Shown here piece after piece: positions 1 through 9,011 of a stretch of DNA of 32,580 nucleotides; position 1 is the stretch's first letter, and each line of letters starts with the position of its first letter. The stretch is from Porticoccus sp. (GTDB lineage: Bacteria > Pseudomonadota > Gammaproteobacteria > Pseudomonadales > Porticoccaceae). Position numbers and translations under genes: made by a program. Below the pieces are notes generated by a model, which saw nothing but the letters and a program-made list of their open reading frames with translations, had not been told where the DNA came from and did not search any database. The DNA is taken from NCBI GenBank assembly GCA_002733125.1, contig NVUM01000012.1, forward strand, positions 9,084 through 41,663. Direction: 5' to 3'.

Positions 1-3000
1 TGGGCAAGCGCGTGGACTATTCCGGGCGTTCGGTGATTGTTGTTGGCCCGACCCTGCGTCTTCATCAATGCGGCCTGCCAAAGCGTATGGCGCTGGAGCT
101 GTTCAAGCCCTTTATCTTCTCGAAGCTGGAGTTGCGTGGCCTGGCAACCACCATTAAAGCGGCCAAGAAAATGGTTGAGCGTGAAGAGTCGGTGGTTTGG
201 GATATTCTTGATGATGTGATCCGTGAACACCCCGTGTTGCTCAACCGGGCACCCACGCTTCACCGTCTCGGTATTCAGGCGTTTGAGCCGGTACTGATTG
301 AAGGTAAAGCCATTCAGTTGCACCCGCTGGTCTGTGCGGCCTACAACGCCGATTTTGACGGCGACCAGATGGCGGTCCATGTTCCCCTGACCCTGGAAGC
401 GCAGCTGGAATCCCGGGCGCTGATGATGTCCACCAACAATATCCTGTCTCCCGCCAGCGGTGAGCCGATTATTGTGCCGTCTCAGGATGTCGTGTTGGGT
501 CTCTATTACATGACCCGTGAGCGGATCAATGCGCAGGGTGAAGGCCGGGTGTTTGGCACCCTTCAGGAAGTTTCGCGTGTCTATTACGGCAAGCACGCGC
601 ACTTGCAGGCAAAGGTAAAAGTTCGTATCCACGAAGTTACTTTCAGTGAAGAAGGTGAGCGTCTGGCGCGTACCTTCATTGCTGACACGACAGTCGGTCG
701 TGCACTGCTCTGGGGTATCGTCCCGGAAGGTCTGAGTTTCGATCTGGTCAATCAGCCGATGACCAAAAAGGCGATCTCCCGCATTATCAACCGCTGCTAT
801 CGCGATGTCGGCCTCAAGGCAACCGTTATTTTTGCCGACCAGCTGATGTACACCGGTTTCGATTTCTCCACTAAATCCGGGGTTTCCATTGGGGTTAATG
901 ATTTCACTATTCCCGAAGCCAAGGGTGAAATTATCGCCCGGGCCGATGCCGAGGTGTTGGAAATTGAAAGCCAGTTTTCTTCGGGTCTGGTGACCCAGGG
1001 TGAAAAATATAACAAGGTGATCGATATCTGGTCTCGTGCGAATGACCAGGTCGCCAAGTCCATGATGGATGTCATCAGCACCGAGCCGGTCATCAACCGG
1101 GATGGCGTCGAGGTGGAGCAGGAGTCATTCAACTCTGTCTATATTATGGCCGACTCCGGGGCGAGGGGTTCTCCCGCCCAGATTCGTCAGCTGGCAGGTA
1201 TGCGCGGCCTGATGGCTCGTCCGGATGGTTCGATCATTGAAACGCCCATCACTGCAAACTTCCGTGAAGGGCTGAACGTGTTGCAGTACTTTATCTCTAC
1301 TCACGGTGCCCGGAAGGGTCTTGCCGATACCGCTCTGAAAACGGCTAACTCCGGTTATCTGACGCGGCGGCTGGTGGATGTGTCTCAGGACCTAGTGGTG
1401 GTTGAGCATGACTGTGGTACCAGCGAAGGGCTGCTGATGACTCCGGTCATTGAAGGCGGTGACATTATTGAATCACTCGGTGACCGCATCTTGGGCCGGG
1501 TGGTGGCAGTGGATGTGATGAAAGCCGGATCCAATGATATCGCCATTGAAGCTGGCCTTATGATTGACGAAAAATGGGTTGATCGCATCGAGGCAATGGG
1601 TATCGATGAGCTGGTCGTTCGCTCCCCCATTACCTGTGAAACCCGTTTTGGTATTTGCTCTGTCTGCTATGGCCGTGATCTCGCCAGAGGCCACATGGTC
1701 AATCCTGGAGAAGCTATCGGGGTTATCGCAGCCCAGTCCATCGGTGAACCGGGAACCCAGTTGACAATGCGGACCTTCCACATTGGTGGTGCGGCGTCAC
1801 GCGCCTCTGCTGTGGACAGCATCCAGGTAAAAATGAGTGGTACTGTGCGGCTTGTTAATATCAAGGTGGTCGAGCGTGAAAACGGCGAACTGGTTGCCGT
1901 TTCCCGGTCGGGTGAATTGGCTCTGGCGGATGAAAACGGCCGCGAACGCGAACGCTATAAGCTGCCCTATGGTGCTACGATCAATGTGAAAGAGGGCGCC
2001 AGAGTGCAGGCGGGTGAAGTGGTGGCCAATTGGGACCCTCACACCCACCCGATTATTACAGAAGTGGCAGGCCATGTAGCGTTCTCCGGGATGGAGGAGG
2101 GGCTCAGTACCCGCACGCAAACAGATGAGTTGACCGGCCTTTCCAATATTGCCGTGCTGGATCCCAATGAGCGCCCATCTGCAGGCAAGGATCTCAAACC
2201 GATGGTGACCATGCTGGATGACAAGGGCAAGGAAATGACCTTCCCCAGCTCGACTGTTCCAGCACACTATATGTTGCCTACCCACTCCCTTCTCAGTGTC
2301 AGCAACGGGAGCCGGGTCGGTGCGGGCGATGTTATCGCGCGGATCCCTCAGGAGGGATCAAAAACCCGTGATATCACCGGTGGCTTGCCCCGGGTAGCGG
2401 ATTTGTTTGAGGCGCGTCGTCCCAAGGATCCCGCTATTCTCGCCGAGGTGACAGGTACTGTTACCTTTGGCAAGGAAACTAAGGGTAAGCGCCGTTTGGT
2501 TATTACCCCGACGGATGGCCAGACATTGCCAGACGGAAGTCCCTTCTATGAAGAGCTGATTCCCAAATGGCGTCAGTTGGGCGTGTTCGAGGGTGAGCAT
2601 GTCGAAAAAGGGGAGGTGATAGCCGACGGGCCTGCCAACCCTCACGATATTTTGCGTTTGCAGGGTGTGGATTCGCTGGCGAAGTATGTCGTCAATGAAA
2701 TTCAGGACGTCTACCGTCTCCAGGGTGTAAAAATCAATGACAAGCATATTGAGGTCATTGTTCGCCAGATGCTACGCAAGGTCGAAATTAGCGATATGGG
2801 TGACTCATCGTTTGTAAAAGGTGAGCAGGTGGAATACAACCGTGTCCTGGAAGAGAACGAGGCGCTCTACAACGATGGTAAAACGCCGGCTAAATTTGAG
2901 CGTCTGTTGCTGGGTATAACCAAGGCTTCGCTGGCTACAGAAAGCTTTATTTCAGCCGCATCCTTCCAGGAGACAACGCGAGTCCTCACCGAAGCCGCTG

Positions 3001-3191
3001 TTACTGGTAAAGCTGATTTCCTGCGCGGCTTGAAAGAAAATGTGGTGGTGGGGCGTCTGGTGCCTGCGGGTACGGGTCTTACCTATCACAAGCAGCGTCG
3101 CGAAGCCCGGGAAGTTATTGGTGAAACAACGGTGAGTGCCAGCGATATTGAGGCAGCATTAAGCGAGGCGCTGAATTCGAGCGACGAATAA
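1..3191 (+). CDS. rpoC: RNA polymerase beta' subunit, 3' part (5' end outside window)
   Basis: Beta' subunit of DNA-dependent RNA polymerase, cut by the left edge. The frame is open from base 3 (reading G-K-R-V-D-Y-S-G) to TAA at 3189-3191, about 1062 residues, so roughly the first 340 of about 1400 are missing. The catalytic Mg-binding motif NADFDGDQ lies at 345-368. The second zinc site is visible as Cys codons at 1413-1415, 1635-1637, 1656-1658 and 1665-1667. The bridge helix/trigger loop region follows ([18 protein letters not shown], then [17 protein letters not shown]). The GTG at base 12 is an internal Val, not a start. The gene precedes rpsL as in other gammaproteobacteria, where rplKAJL-rpoBC adjoins the str operon. 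Identification is certain. Confidence 0.99.
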   Translation, partial: GKRVDYSGRSVIVVGPTLRLHQCGLPKRMALELFKPFIFSKLELRGLATTIKAAKKMVEREESVVWDILDDVIREHPVLLNRAPTLHRLGIQAFEPVLIEGKAIQLHPLVCAAYNADFDGDQMAVHVPLTLEAQLESRALMMSTNNILSPASGEPIIVPSQDVVLGLYYMTRERINAQGEGRVFGTLQEVSRVYYGKHAHLQAKVKVRIHEVTFSEEGERLARTFIADTTVGRALLWGIVPEGLSFDLVNQPMTKKAISRIINRCYRDVGLKATVIFADQLMYTGFDFSTKSGVSIGVNDFTIPEAKGEIIARADAEVLEIESQFSSGLVTQGEKYNKVIDIWSRANDQVAKSMMDVISTEPVINRDGVEVEQESFNSVYIMADSGARGSPAQIRQLAGMRGLMARPDGSIIETPITANFREGLNVLQYFISTHGARKGLADTALKTANSGYLTRRLVDVSQDLVVVEHDCGTSEGLLMTPVIEGGDIIESLGDRILGRVVAVDVMKAGSNDIAIEAGLMIDEKWVDRIEAMGIDELVVRSPITCETRFGICSVCYGRDLARGHMVNPGEAIGVIAAQSIGEPGTQLTMRTFHIGGAASRASAVDSIQVKMSGTVRLVNIKVVERENGELVAVSRSGELALADENGRERERYKLPYGATINVKEGARVQAGEVVANWDPHTHPIITEVAGHVAFSGMEEGLSTRTQTDELTGLSNIAVLDPNERPSAGKDLKPMVTMLDDKGKEMTFPSSTVPAHYMLPTHSLLSVSNGSRVGAGDVIARIPQEGSKTRDITGGLPRVADLFEARRPKDPAILAEVTGTVTFGKETKGKRRLVITPTDGQTLPDGSPFYEELIPKWRQLGVFEGEHVEKGEVIADGPANPHDILRLQGVDSLAKYVVNEIQDVYRLQGVKINDKHIEVIVRQMLRKVEISDMGDSSFVKGEQVEYNRVLEENEALYNDGKTPAKFERLLLGITKASLATESFISAASFQETTRVLTEAAVTGKADFLRGLKENVVVGRLVPAGTGLTYHKQRREAREVIGETTVSASDIEAALSEALNSSDE

Positions 3192-3202
3192 AATTTGCTT
3201 TG

Positions 3203-3226
3203 CAAGCGGCCCGTACGGGCCGCTTG
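3203..3226. repeat. Perfect 24-bp palindrome after rpoC, possible terminator
   Basis: Each 12-base arm reads CAAGCGGCCCGT, giving a very stable GC-rich hairpin 11 bases after the rpoC stop codon. Position suggests transcription termination or 3'-end stabilisation of the rpoBC mRNA. No T-run follows (next bases are ACTCGCAGG), so it is not a canonical intrinsic terminator. Its right arm contributes TTG to the -35 box of the rpsL promoter. Confidence 0.5.
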
Positions 3227-3252
3227 ACTCGCAGGTTCTCTGTCTTTAGAAT
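3224..3252 (+). promoter_or_regulatory. Sigma70-type promoter of the str operon (rpsL)
   Basis: A -35 TTGACT (3224-3229), a 17-base spacer and a -10 TAGAAT (3247-3252) are followed by the GC-rich discriminator GCCGCCTCC. The same architecture recurs at 7852-7880 before rpsJ. A GC-rich discriminator is the known hallmark of stringently controlled (ppGpp/DksA) promoters of translation genes. The likely start of transcription is near 3259-3261, giving a leader of about 80 bases. Elements are seen directly; activity is inferred. Confidence 0.8.
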
Positions 3253-3270
3253 GCCGCCTCCCTAAAGTGG

Positions 3271-3324
3271 GGTCCAGCTATCTGGATCTATTTATTGGAG
3301 CCTTCTGCGCGAAGGCGTTTTTAT
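3271..3324 (+). promoter_or_regulatory. Structured rpsL leader: two hairpins, second followed by a T-run
   Basis: The first hairpin pairs GGTCCAG (3271-3277) with CTGGATC (3282-3288), including one G-U pair. The second pairs GCCTTC (3300-3305) with GAAGGC (3311-3316) around the loop TGCGC and is followed by GTTTTTAT, the shape of a small intrinsic terminator. It lies 24 bases before the rpsL start codon, so it could attenuate the whole str operon or insulate it from upstream transcription. Function is inferred; only the complementarity is seen. Confidence 0.45.
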
Positions 3325-3339
3325 ATCTGGAGTTAATGA

Positions 3340-3714
3340 ATGGCAACGATCAATCAGTTGGTTCGTAAGCCGAGGAAACGCAGAGTTGCCAAGAGCGACG
3401 TTCCTGCATTGCAAGCTTGTCCCCAGCGTCGCGGTGTCTGTACCCGCGTTTATACAACAACGCCAAAAAAACCAAACTCGGCATTGCGTAAAGTTTGCCG
3501 GGTTCGCCTGACAAATGGTTACGAAGTCAGTTCTTACATTGGCGGCGAAGGGCATAACCTGCAAGAGCACAGCGTGGTTCTGATTCGTGGCGGTCGTGTC
3601 AAGGATTTGCCGGGTGTTCGTTATCACACCGTGCGAGGCAGTCTGGATACCGCTGGCGTGAATAATCGCAAACAACGCCGTTCCAAATATGGTACCAAGC
3701 GTCCCAAAAAATAA
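3340..3714 (+). CDS. rpsL: 30S ribosomal protein S12
   Basis: S12 of the decoding centre, 124 residues, the same length as the E. coli protein and collinear with it. The [10 protein letters not shown] loop carries Lys43 and RVKDLPGV carries Lys88, the positions whose substitution gives streptomycin resistance, so the sequence looks like the drug-sensitive wild type. Asp89, target of RimO methylthiolation in E. coli, is present. The start ATG at 3340 is preceded by TGGAG at 3328-3332. First gene of the str operon, 95 bases before rpsG. Confidence 0.99.
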   Translation: MATINQLVRKPRKRRVAKSDVPALQACPQRRGVCTRVYTTTPKKPNSALRKVCRVRLTNGYEVSSYIGGEGHNLQEHSVVLIRGGRVKDLPGVRYHTVRGSLDTAGVNNRKQRRSKYGTKRPKK

Positions 3715-3809
3715 CGGACGTACTGTGTGTCGGTAAGAAGAACTGAGTAAGGCCGGGTGCGCGTCAGCGCTCAGTGAATCCCGGATAGCCCTGAAGAGAA
3801 GAGCAGACT
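3715..3809 (+). promoter_or_regulatory. rpsL-rpsG spacer, candidate S7 translational operator
   Basis: This 95-base spacer has about the size and exact position of the E. coli intercistronic region that S7 binds to repress its own translation. Two stems can form: ACTGAG (3742-3747) with CTCAGT (3770-3775), and CCGGG (3753-3757) with CCCGG (3780-3784). Their arms interleave, so together they would make a pseudoknot; otherwise they are alternatives. GCGC (3759-3762) can also pair with GCGC (3767-3770). The RBS purine run GAAGAGAAGAG follows at 3792. The S7 role is inferred from position and length. Confidence 0.5.
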
Positions 3810-4280
3810 ATGCCTAGAAGAAGAGTTGTCGCCAAACGCGAAATTTTACCTGATCCAAAATTCGGTAATGTAACGTTGGCAAAGTTTATGAACCACGTCA
3901 TGGTAAGTGGCAAAAAATCTGTTGCCGAGCGTATCGTTTACGGTGCGCTGACAGTGGTTCAAACCCGTTTGAAAGAAGATCCTGTGATGGCTTTTGAGAC
4001 GGCGCTGGATAATATTGCGCCGATGGTTGAAGTTAAGTCGCGCCGGGTCGGTGGTGCAACCTATCAAGTGCCTGTTGAAGTGCGTCCGTCCCGCCGTGTT
4101 GCACTGGCAATGCGCTGGATGGTGGACTACGCCCGTAATCGTGGTGAGAAATCCATGTCCCAGCGTCTGGCTGGCGAGATAGTCGATGCCTACCAGAACA
4201 AGGGTGGTGCTGTGAAGAAACGTGAAGACGTCCATCGTATGGCGGAAGCCAACAAGGCGTTCTCACACTTCCGGTTCTAG
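3810..4280 (+). CDS. rpsG: 30S ribosomal protein S7
   Basis: S7 nucleates assembly of the 30S head domain and contacts the E-site tRNA and mRNA. The 156 residues match the family over the whole length, starting [20 protein letters not shown] and ending near [12 protein letters not shown], the short C-terminal type. The start ATG at 3810 follows a purine-rich RBS. S7 is the autogenous repressor of the str operon in E. coli, consistent with the structured spacer just upstream. A terminator-like hairpin follows the gene. Confidence 0.99.
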   Translation: MPRRRVVAKREILPDPKFGNVTLAKFMNHVMVSGKKSVAERIVYGALTVVQTRLKEDPVMAFETALDNIAPMVEVKSRRVGGATYQVPVEVRPSRRVALAMRWMVDYARNRGEKSMSQRLAGEIVDAYQNKGGAVKKREDVHRMAEANKAFSHFRF

Positions 4281-4305
4281 TTCCGGTTGGTGTGCTTTCG
4301 TTTTG

Positions 4306-4345
4306 CAAAAGGGTAGCTGGCATACAGCTACCTTTTGTAATTTTT
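4306..4345 (+). terminator. Terminator-like hairpin between rpsG and fusA
   Basis: GGTAGCTG (4312-4319) pairs with CAGCTACC (4325-4332) around the loop GCATA. After a one-base bulge the stem continues as CAAAA (4306-4310) with TTTTG (4333-4337), followed by TAATTTTTAAG. This is the shape of an intrinsic terminator, inside what is normally one transcription unit. It may partly terminate, set mRNA ratios or be a processing site. No convincing promoter for fusA was found between it and the start codon. Confidence 0.55.
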
Positions 4346-4373
4346 AAGATAAATTGTTTGTTGGGGAAAAATT

Positions 4374-6479
4374 GTGGCTCGTAAGACTCCCATTGCCCGT
4401 TACCGAAATATTGGTATTTGTGCGCACGTAGATGCTGGTAAAACGACTACGACAGAGCGTGTGTTGTTCTACACGGGGCTGTCACACAAGCTGGGCGAAG
4501 TGCATGATGGTGCTGCCACCACAGACTGGATGGCTCAGGAGCAGGAGCGTGGTATCACGATCACCTCGGCGGCTGTCACGACTTTCTGGCAAGGGATGGA
4601 TCAGCAGTTCGATCAACACCGAATCAATGTGATCGATACACCCGGCCACGTCGATTTCACCATTGAGGTTGAGCGTTCGCTGCGAGTGCTGGATGGTGCA
4701 GTGGTCGTGCTCTGTGGCTCTTCCGGCGTTCAGCCTCAGACTGAAACAGTCTGGCGGCAGGCCAATAAGTACGAAGTGCCGCGCATGGTGTTTGTGAACA
4801 AGATGGATCGCGCTGGCGCTGACTATATGATGGTTGTCCGTCAGCTTAAGGAGCGTCTTGGGGCCAATGCTGTGCCATTGCAGATGACCATCGGCTCCGA
4901 AGAGAACTTCAAGGGTGTGGTCGATCTGGTCAAAATGAAGGCGGTACTCTGGAACGAAGCCGACCAGGGTATGACGTTTCAATATTCCGAAATACCGGCA
5001 GAGATGGCTGACCAGTGTCAGGAGATGCGTGAATTTATGGTTGAGGCCGCTGCCGAAGCCAATGAGGAGTTGATGAACAAATACCTCGAGGGCGAAGCGC
5101 TGAGCGAGGCAGAGATCAAGGCCGGATTGCGTGCTCGTACACTGGCTAACGAAATCGTGCCGGTTCTCGGTGGTTCAGCCTTCAAAAACAAAGGTGTTCA
5201 GGCCGTGCTGGATGCGGTGGTTGAATATCTGCCTGCGCCCACGGAAGTGAAGGCCATTGAAGGTGTGCTGGATGATGGCGAGACAGTGGCGGTGCGCAAG
5301 GCCGATGATGATGAGCCCTTCTCTGCGTTGGCGTTTAAAATTGCCACCGACCCCTTTGTCGGTACGCTGACGTTTTTCCGTGTTTACTCCGGTACGCTGA
5401 ATTCTGGTGATACGGTTTTAAACCCGGTGAAGAGCAAGAAAGAACGTATCGGCCGTATGGTGCAAATGCACGCCAATAACCGCGAAGAGATCAAGCAGGT
5501 GCTGGCGGGTGATATTGCAGCGGCGATTGGTCTAAAGGATGTGACCACAGGTGATACGCTCTGTGATTTGAACAATATTATTACACTGGAACGCATGGAG
5601 TTTCCGGAACCGGTAATCTCGGTTGCCGTGGAGCCAAAATCCAAGGCCGACCAGGAAAAAATGGGCATTGCATTAGGTAAGCTTGCCCAGGAAGACCCCT
5701 CCTTCCGTGTCAAAACGGACGAAGAGACAGGTCAGACCATTATCTCTGGTATGGGCGAGCTGCATTTGGATATTCTGGTAGACCGGATGCGTCGCGAGTT
5801 TAATGTCGAGGCCAATATCGGTAAGCCGCAAGTAGCTTATCGCGAAGCCATTCGCAATACCTGTGAGATTGAGGGTAAATTTGTGCGTCAGTCCGGTGGT
5901 CGCGGTCAGTATGGCCACGTCTGGATCCGGTTTGAGCCGGGCGAGGATGAGAATGCTGAGGGGTTGGAGTTCGTTAATGAGGTTGTCGGTGGTGTGGTCC
6001 CCAAGGAATATATTCCGGCTGTCCAGAAGGGTATCGAAGAGCAGATGCAGAATGGTGTGCTCGCTGGTTACCCTCTGTTGGGTTTGAAGGCAACAGCCTA
6101 TGACGGTTCTTACCACGATGTCGATTCGTCTGAAATGGCGTATAAAATTGCTGCGTCCATGGCGACCAAGCAACTTGCCCAAAAAGGTGGTGCTGTCCTG
6201 CTTGAGCCTATCATGAAAGTTGAAGTCATTACGCCCGAGGAAAATATGGGCGACGTAGTCGGTGACCTCAACCGCCGCCGTGGCATTATTCTCGGTATGG
6301 ACGAATGTGTTTCAGGAAAAGTTATCAATGTAGAGGTTCCCCTTGCAGAGATGTTTGGTTACGCAACCGACTTGCGTTCAGCCACTCAGGGTCGCGCTAC
6401 ATTTGCTATGGAATTTAACAAATACGCCGAGGCGCCGCGCAATATTGCCGATGAAGTCATCGCAAAAAACCAGCGCTAA
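4374..6479 (+). CDS. fusA: Elongation factor G
   Basis: GTPase that drives translocation of tRNA and mRNA on the ribosome and, with RRF, ribosome recycling. It has 701 residues against 704 in E. coli. G1 is AHVDAGKTT (17-25), the switch region has [13 protein letters not shown]3 is DTPGH and G4 is NKMD. Domains II-V follow, with the C-terminal [18 protein letters not shown] signature. The N-terminal wording ([19 protein letters not shown]) is like Pseudomonas EF-G1. The start is GTG at 4374, chosen because [15 protein letters not shown] aligns with the family and GGGGA lies 6 bases upstream. Confidence 0.98.
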   Translation: MARKTPIARYRNIGICAHVDAGKTTTTERVLFYTGLSHKLGEVHDGAATTDWMAQEQERGITITSAAVTTFWQGMDQQFDQHRINVIDTPGHVDFTIEVERSLRVLDGAVVVLCGSSGVQPQTETVWRQANKYEVPRMVFVNKMDRAGADYMMVVRQLKERLGANAVPLQMTIGSEENFKGVVDLVKMKAVLWNEADQGMTFQYSEIPAEMADQCQEMREFMVEAAAEANEELMNKYLEGEALSEAEIKAGLRARTLANEIVPVLGGSAFKNKGVQAVLDAVVEYLPAPTEVKAIEGVLDDGETVAVRKADDDEPFSALAFKIATDPFVGTLTFFRVYSGTLNSGDTVLNPVKSKKERIGRMVQMHANNREEIKQVLAGDIAAAIGLKDVTTGDTLCDLNNIITLERMEFPEPVISVAVEPKSKADQEKMGIALGKLAQEDPSFRVKTDEETGQTIISGMGELHLDILVDRMRREFNVEANIGKPQVAYREAIRNTCEIEGKFVRQSGGRGQYGHVWIRFEPGEDENAEGLEFVNEVVGGVVPKEYIPAVQKGIEEQMQNGVLAGYPLLGLKATAYDGSYHDVDSSEMAYKIAASMATKQLAQKGGAVLLEPIMKVEVITPEENMGDVVGDLNRRRGIILGMDECVSGKVINVEVPLAEMFGYATDLRSATQGRATFAMEFNKYAEAPRNIADEVIAKNQR

Positions 6480-6522
6480 TTTTTGAAATATTAAAAAGCA
6501 TATCTTTAAGAGGATCTAGACA

Positions 6523-7749
6523 ATGGGAAAAGCAAAGTTTGAACGTAACAAGCCCCACGTAAACGTTGGCACGATTGGTCACGTAGACCACGGTAAGACG
6601 ACCCTGACAGCGGCGCTGACGCGGGTTTGCTTCGAAACTTGGGGCAGTGGCTCGGCGATGGCCTTTGATGGTATTGACAATGCGCCGGAAGAGCGCGAGC
6701 GCGGTATCACGATTGCGACATCCCATGTTGAATACGATTCTCCGAACCGTCACTACGCACACGTTGACTGTCCGGGTCACGCCGACTATGTAAAAAACAT
6801 GATCACCGGTGCTGCGCAGATGGATGGTGCGATTCTGGTGTGTGGCGCGACGGATGGCCCGATGCCGCAAACCCGGGAGCATATCCTGCTGTCCCGCCAG
6901 GTGGGTGTTCCCTACGTTGTGGTGTTTCTGAACAAGGCAGACCTGCTGGCTGAAGATTGCGGTGGTGTTGGCTCTGAAGAATATAACGAGATGATCGAGC
7001 TGGTTGAAATGGAGCTCCGTGAGCTGCTGGATGCCTACGACTTCCCGGGAGACGATACGCCTATTATTGCCGGTTCAGCCCTGATGGCGCTGAATGGTGA
7101 AGACGACAACGAGCTGGGTACCACGGCGGTCCGCAAGCTGGTCGAGGCACTGGATGCCTATATCCCTGAGCCGGAGCGTGCGATTGACCAGCCGTTCCTG
7201 ATGCCGATCGAAGACGTATTTTCGATCTCTGGACGCGGCACGGTAGTGACCGGGCGCGTTGAGCGCGGTGTTGTCAAAGTGGGTGAAGAGATCGAGATTG
7301 TGGGTATCCGGGATACCACCAAGACAGTCTGCACCGGTGTTGAGATGTTCCGGAAGCTGCTGGACGAAGGTCGTGCTGGTGAGAACGTTGGTGTTCTGCT
7401 TCGCGGAACCAAGCGCGATGACGTAGAGCGCGGTCAGGTTTTGTGTAAGCCGGGCAGCATCAAGCCGCATACCAAGTTTGAGGCAGAGGTTTACGTGCTG
7501 TCCAAGGATGAGGGAGGGCGTCACACGCCGTTCTTCAAGGGCTACCGTCCCCAGTTCTACTTCCGCACCACGGACGTGACAGGCGCCTGTGAGCTGCCTG
7601 AGGGCGTGGAGATGGTTATGCCGGGCGACAACATCCAGATGACAGTGACGCTGATTGCGCCGATTGCGATGGAAGACGGCCTGCGCTTTGCGATTCGTGA
7701 AGGTGGCCGCACGGTCGGTGCCGGCGTGGTCGCTAAAATTATTGAGTAA
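6523..7749 (+). CDS. tuf: Elongation factor Tu
   Basis: GTPase that delivers aminoacyl-tRNA to the ribosomal A site. It has 408 residues, 14 more than E. coli EF-Tu. G1 is GHVDHGKTT (19-27), G3 is DCPGH (82-86), G4 is NKAD (137-140) and G5 is GSAL (184-187). Compared with E. coli from memory, about 10 residues (within [17 protein letters not shown]) are inserted right after NKAD and about 3 more near residue 195. Domains II and III are normal and the protein ends [14 protein letters not shown]. It is the last str operon gene, followed by a terminator. Many proteobacteria have a second tuf copy near rplK, not visible here. Confidence 0.98.
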   Translation: MGKAKFERNKPHVNVGTIGHVDHGKTTLTAALTRVCFETWGSGSAMAFDGIDNAPEERERGITIATSHVEYDSPNRHYAHVDCPGHADYVKNMITGAAQMDGAILVCGATDGPMPQTREHILLSRQVGVPYVVVFLNKADLLAEDCGGVGSEEYNEMIELVEMELRELLDAYDFPGDDTPIIAGSALMALNGEDDNELGTTAVRKLVEALDAYIPEPERAIDQPFLMPIEDVFSISGRGTVVTGRVERGVVKVGEEIEIVGIRDTTKTVCTGVEMFRKLLDEGRAGENVGVLLRGTKRDDVERGQVLCKPGSIKPHTKFEAEVYVLSKDEGGRHTPFFKGYRPQFYFRTTDVTGACELPEGVEMVMPGDNIQMTVTLIAPIAMEDGLRFAIREGGRTVGAGVVAKIIE

Positions 7750-7770
7750 TGATGCGCCTGTCTTGTTTGC

Positions 7771-7796
7771 GGGGGTCCCTGTGGCCCCCTTTTTAT
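7771..7796 (+). terminator. Intrinsic terminator of the str operon
   Basis: GGGGGTC (7771-7777) pairs with GGCCCCC (7783-7789), with one U-G pair and the loop CCTGT. TTTTTAT follows immediately. It lies 21 bases after the tuf stop and ahead of the rpsJ promoter, separating the str and S10 units. Confidence 0.8.
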
Positions 7797-7851
7797 CGCG
7801 ATGCTGTTGATCGTTAGCCGATAAAAATCGCCTGGTGTAACAGGTTTTTGC

Positions 7852-7880
7852 TTGACAGGGGTTGGGGGCAGACTTAGAAT
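7852..7880 (+). promoter_or_regulatory. Sigma70-type promoter of the S10 operon (rpsJ)
   Basis: A consensus -35 TTGACA (7852-7857), a 17-base spacer and a -10 TAGAAT (7875-7880) are followed by CTCGCCTCC. This is almost the same as the rpsL promoter, down to the CGCCTCC start-site region, which suggests shared control including stringent control. The expected leader is only about 60 bases before rpsJ. Confidence 0.88.
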
Positions 7881-7896
7881 CTCGCCTCCATTTTTC

Positions 7897-7919
7897 CGGG
7901 TCCCGATGTGCGGGATTCG
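7897..7919 (+). promoter_or_regulatory. Hairpin in the short S10 operon leader
   Basis: CGGGTCCCG (7897-7905) pairs with CGGGATTCG (7911-7919), nine pairs including two G-U, around the loop ATGTG. It sits close to the predicted 5' end of the transcript, with no T-run after it, so it may serve as a 5' stabiliser rather than an attenuator. The leader is far shorter than the roughly 170-base L4-responsive E. coli leader. Confidence 0.45.
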
Positions 7920-7950
7920 ATGGCTCTTTAGACAGTTGGAGTTTGATTCC

Positions 7951-8262
7951 ATGCAGGATCAGCGCATTCGTATTCGCCTGAAGGCTTTTGATCACAAGCT
8001 GATTGATGCTTCCACGCAAGAGATTGTTGAGACGGCAAAGCGTACCGGGGCCCAGATTCGTGGACCGATTCCCCTGCCAACTCGCAAAGAACGTTTTACC
8101 ATTTTGATCTCGCCGCACGTGAACAAAGATGCGCGTGATCAATATGAAATCCGTACCCACAAACGGTTACTGGATATTGTTGAGCCGACAGAGAAAACTG
8201 TTGATGCCTTGATGAAGCTGGATCTGGCCGCAGGTGTTGAGGTTCAAATTAGCCTGACATAA
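7951..8262 (+). CDS. rpsJ: 30S ribosomal protein S10
   Basis: S10 of the 30S head, also the NusE partner of NusB in antitermination complexes. It has 103 residues, identical in length to E. coli S10, starting [19 protein letters not shown]. The frame is open further upstream to 7852, but that stretch covers the promoter and leader. The true start is the ATG at 7951, with GGAG at 7938-7941 (9-base gap). [14 protein letters not shown] and the end [14 protein letters not shown] are diagnostic. First gene of the S10 operon. Confidence 0.98.
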   Translation: MQDQRIRIRLKAFDHKLIDASTQEIVETAKRTGAQIRGPIPLPTRKERFTILISPHVNKDARDQYEIRTHKRLLDIVEPTEKTVDALMKLDLAAGVEVQISLT

Positions 8263-8364
8263 GCGGTATTGAAAACCCATGTCCTGCCAACGCAGGGCGT
8301 GTGTAACGCTCTGAAATGGGCGGCCATAGCGGGTAATAGCCCCGTACACTATGAGGTTAGACAA
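8263..8364 (+). other. Long rpsJ-rplC spacer with a hairpin
   Basis: This 102-base gap is the second longest between genes inside the S10-spc-alpha run. It holds a seven-pair hairpin, GTCCTGC (8281-8287) with GCAGGGC (8292-8298), loop CAAC, and a possible GGGC (8318-8321)/GCCC (8339-8342) pairing before the rplC RBS GAGG at 8353-8356. No promoter, terminator or small gene was recognised. Confidence 0.35.
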
Positions 8365-9000
8365 ATGACTATTGGTATAGTCGGTCGCAAATGCGGCATG
8401 ACACGTGTGTTTACTGAGGATGGTGCCTCTATTCCGGTCACTGTGATCGAAGCGGAGCCCAATCGCATTACTCAAATCAAAACCGATGATACTGACGGCT
8501 ATATGGCCGTGCAGGTGACTACTGGTGCCCGTCGGGCTTCCCGGGTCAGTAAATCCCAGGTTGGTCATTTCGCCAAAGCCGGCGTTGAAGCGGGCAGGGG
8601 TTCCTGGGAATTGCGTGTCGAAGGTTTGCCCGAAGACTTGCAGGTTGGTGGCAACATCACAGTTGAGCAATTCGAGGCGGGTCAGAAAGTCGATGCTACC
8701 GGCACTTCTAAAGGCAAGGGTTTTCAAGGTGTCATCAAGCGCTGGAACTTCAGCATGCAGGATGCCACGCACGGCAACTCATTGTCACACCGTGCTCCCG
8801 GTTCAATCGGTCAGTGTCAGACGCCTGGCCGGGTATTCAAAGGCAAAAAAATGTCTGGGCACATGGGTGCTGAGCGTGTTACTACGCAGAATCTCGAAAT
8901 TGTCCGTATAGACGCTGAGCGTAACCTGCTCCTTATCAAGGGTGCTGTGCCTGGTGCGCCAGGTGGTGACGTGATCATTCGTGCTGCTGTGAAGGGCTGA
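8365..9000 (+). CDS. rplC: 50S ribosomal protein L3
   Basis: L3 binds 23S rRNA early in assembly and reaches the peptidyl transferase centre. It has 211 residues (E. coli 209), starting [16 protein letters not shown]. An open frame extends upstream to a TTG at 8269 but has no homology; the ATG at 8365 has GAGG 8 bases upstream. The conserved [20 protein letters not shown] loop contains the Gln that PrmB methylates in E. coli, with Cys where E. coli has Asn. rplD starts 12 bases later. Confidence 0.98.
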   Translation: MTIGIVGRKCGMTRVFTEDGASIPVTVIEAEPNRITQIKTDDTDGYMAVQVTTGARRASRVSKSQVGHFAKAGVEAGRGSWELRVEGLPEDLQVGGNITVEQFEAGQKVDATGTSKGKGFQGVIKRWNFSMQDATHGNSLSHRAPGSIGQCQTPGRVFKGKKMSGHMGAERVTTQNLEIVRIDAERNLLLIKGAVPGAPGGDVIIRAAVKG

Positions 9001-9011
9001 GGGGATCGCCG

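Noticed and set aside
7852-7950. N-terminal extension of S10 in the open frame upstream of 7951
   Set aside because: This stretch holds the S10 promoter and leader; homologous S10 begins at the ATG at 7951 with a proper RBS.
7075-8160. 361-codon open frame on the minus strand across tuf, the rpsJ promoter and rpsJ
   Set aside because: It mirrors the codon bias of tuf and rpsJ, crosses a clear terminator and promoter, has no RBS and its translation resembles no protein family.
8269-8364. N-terminal extension of L3 from a TTG at 8269
   Set aside because: No RBS, no similarity to L3, and the ATG at 8365 has a good RBS and the family N-terminus.
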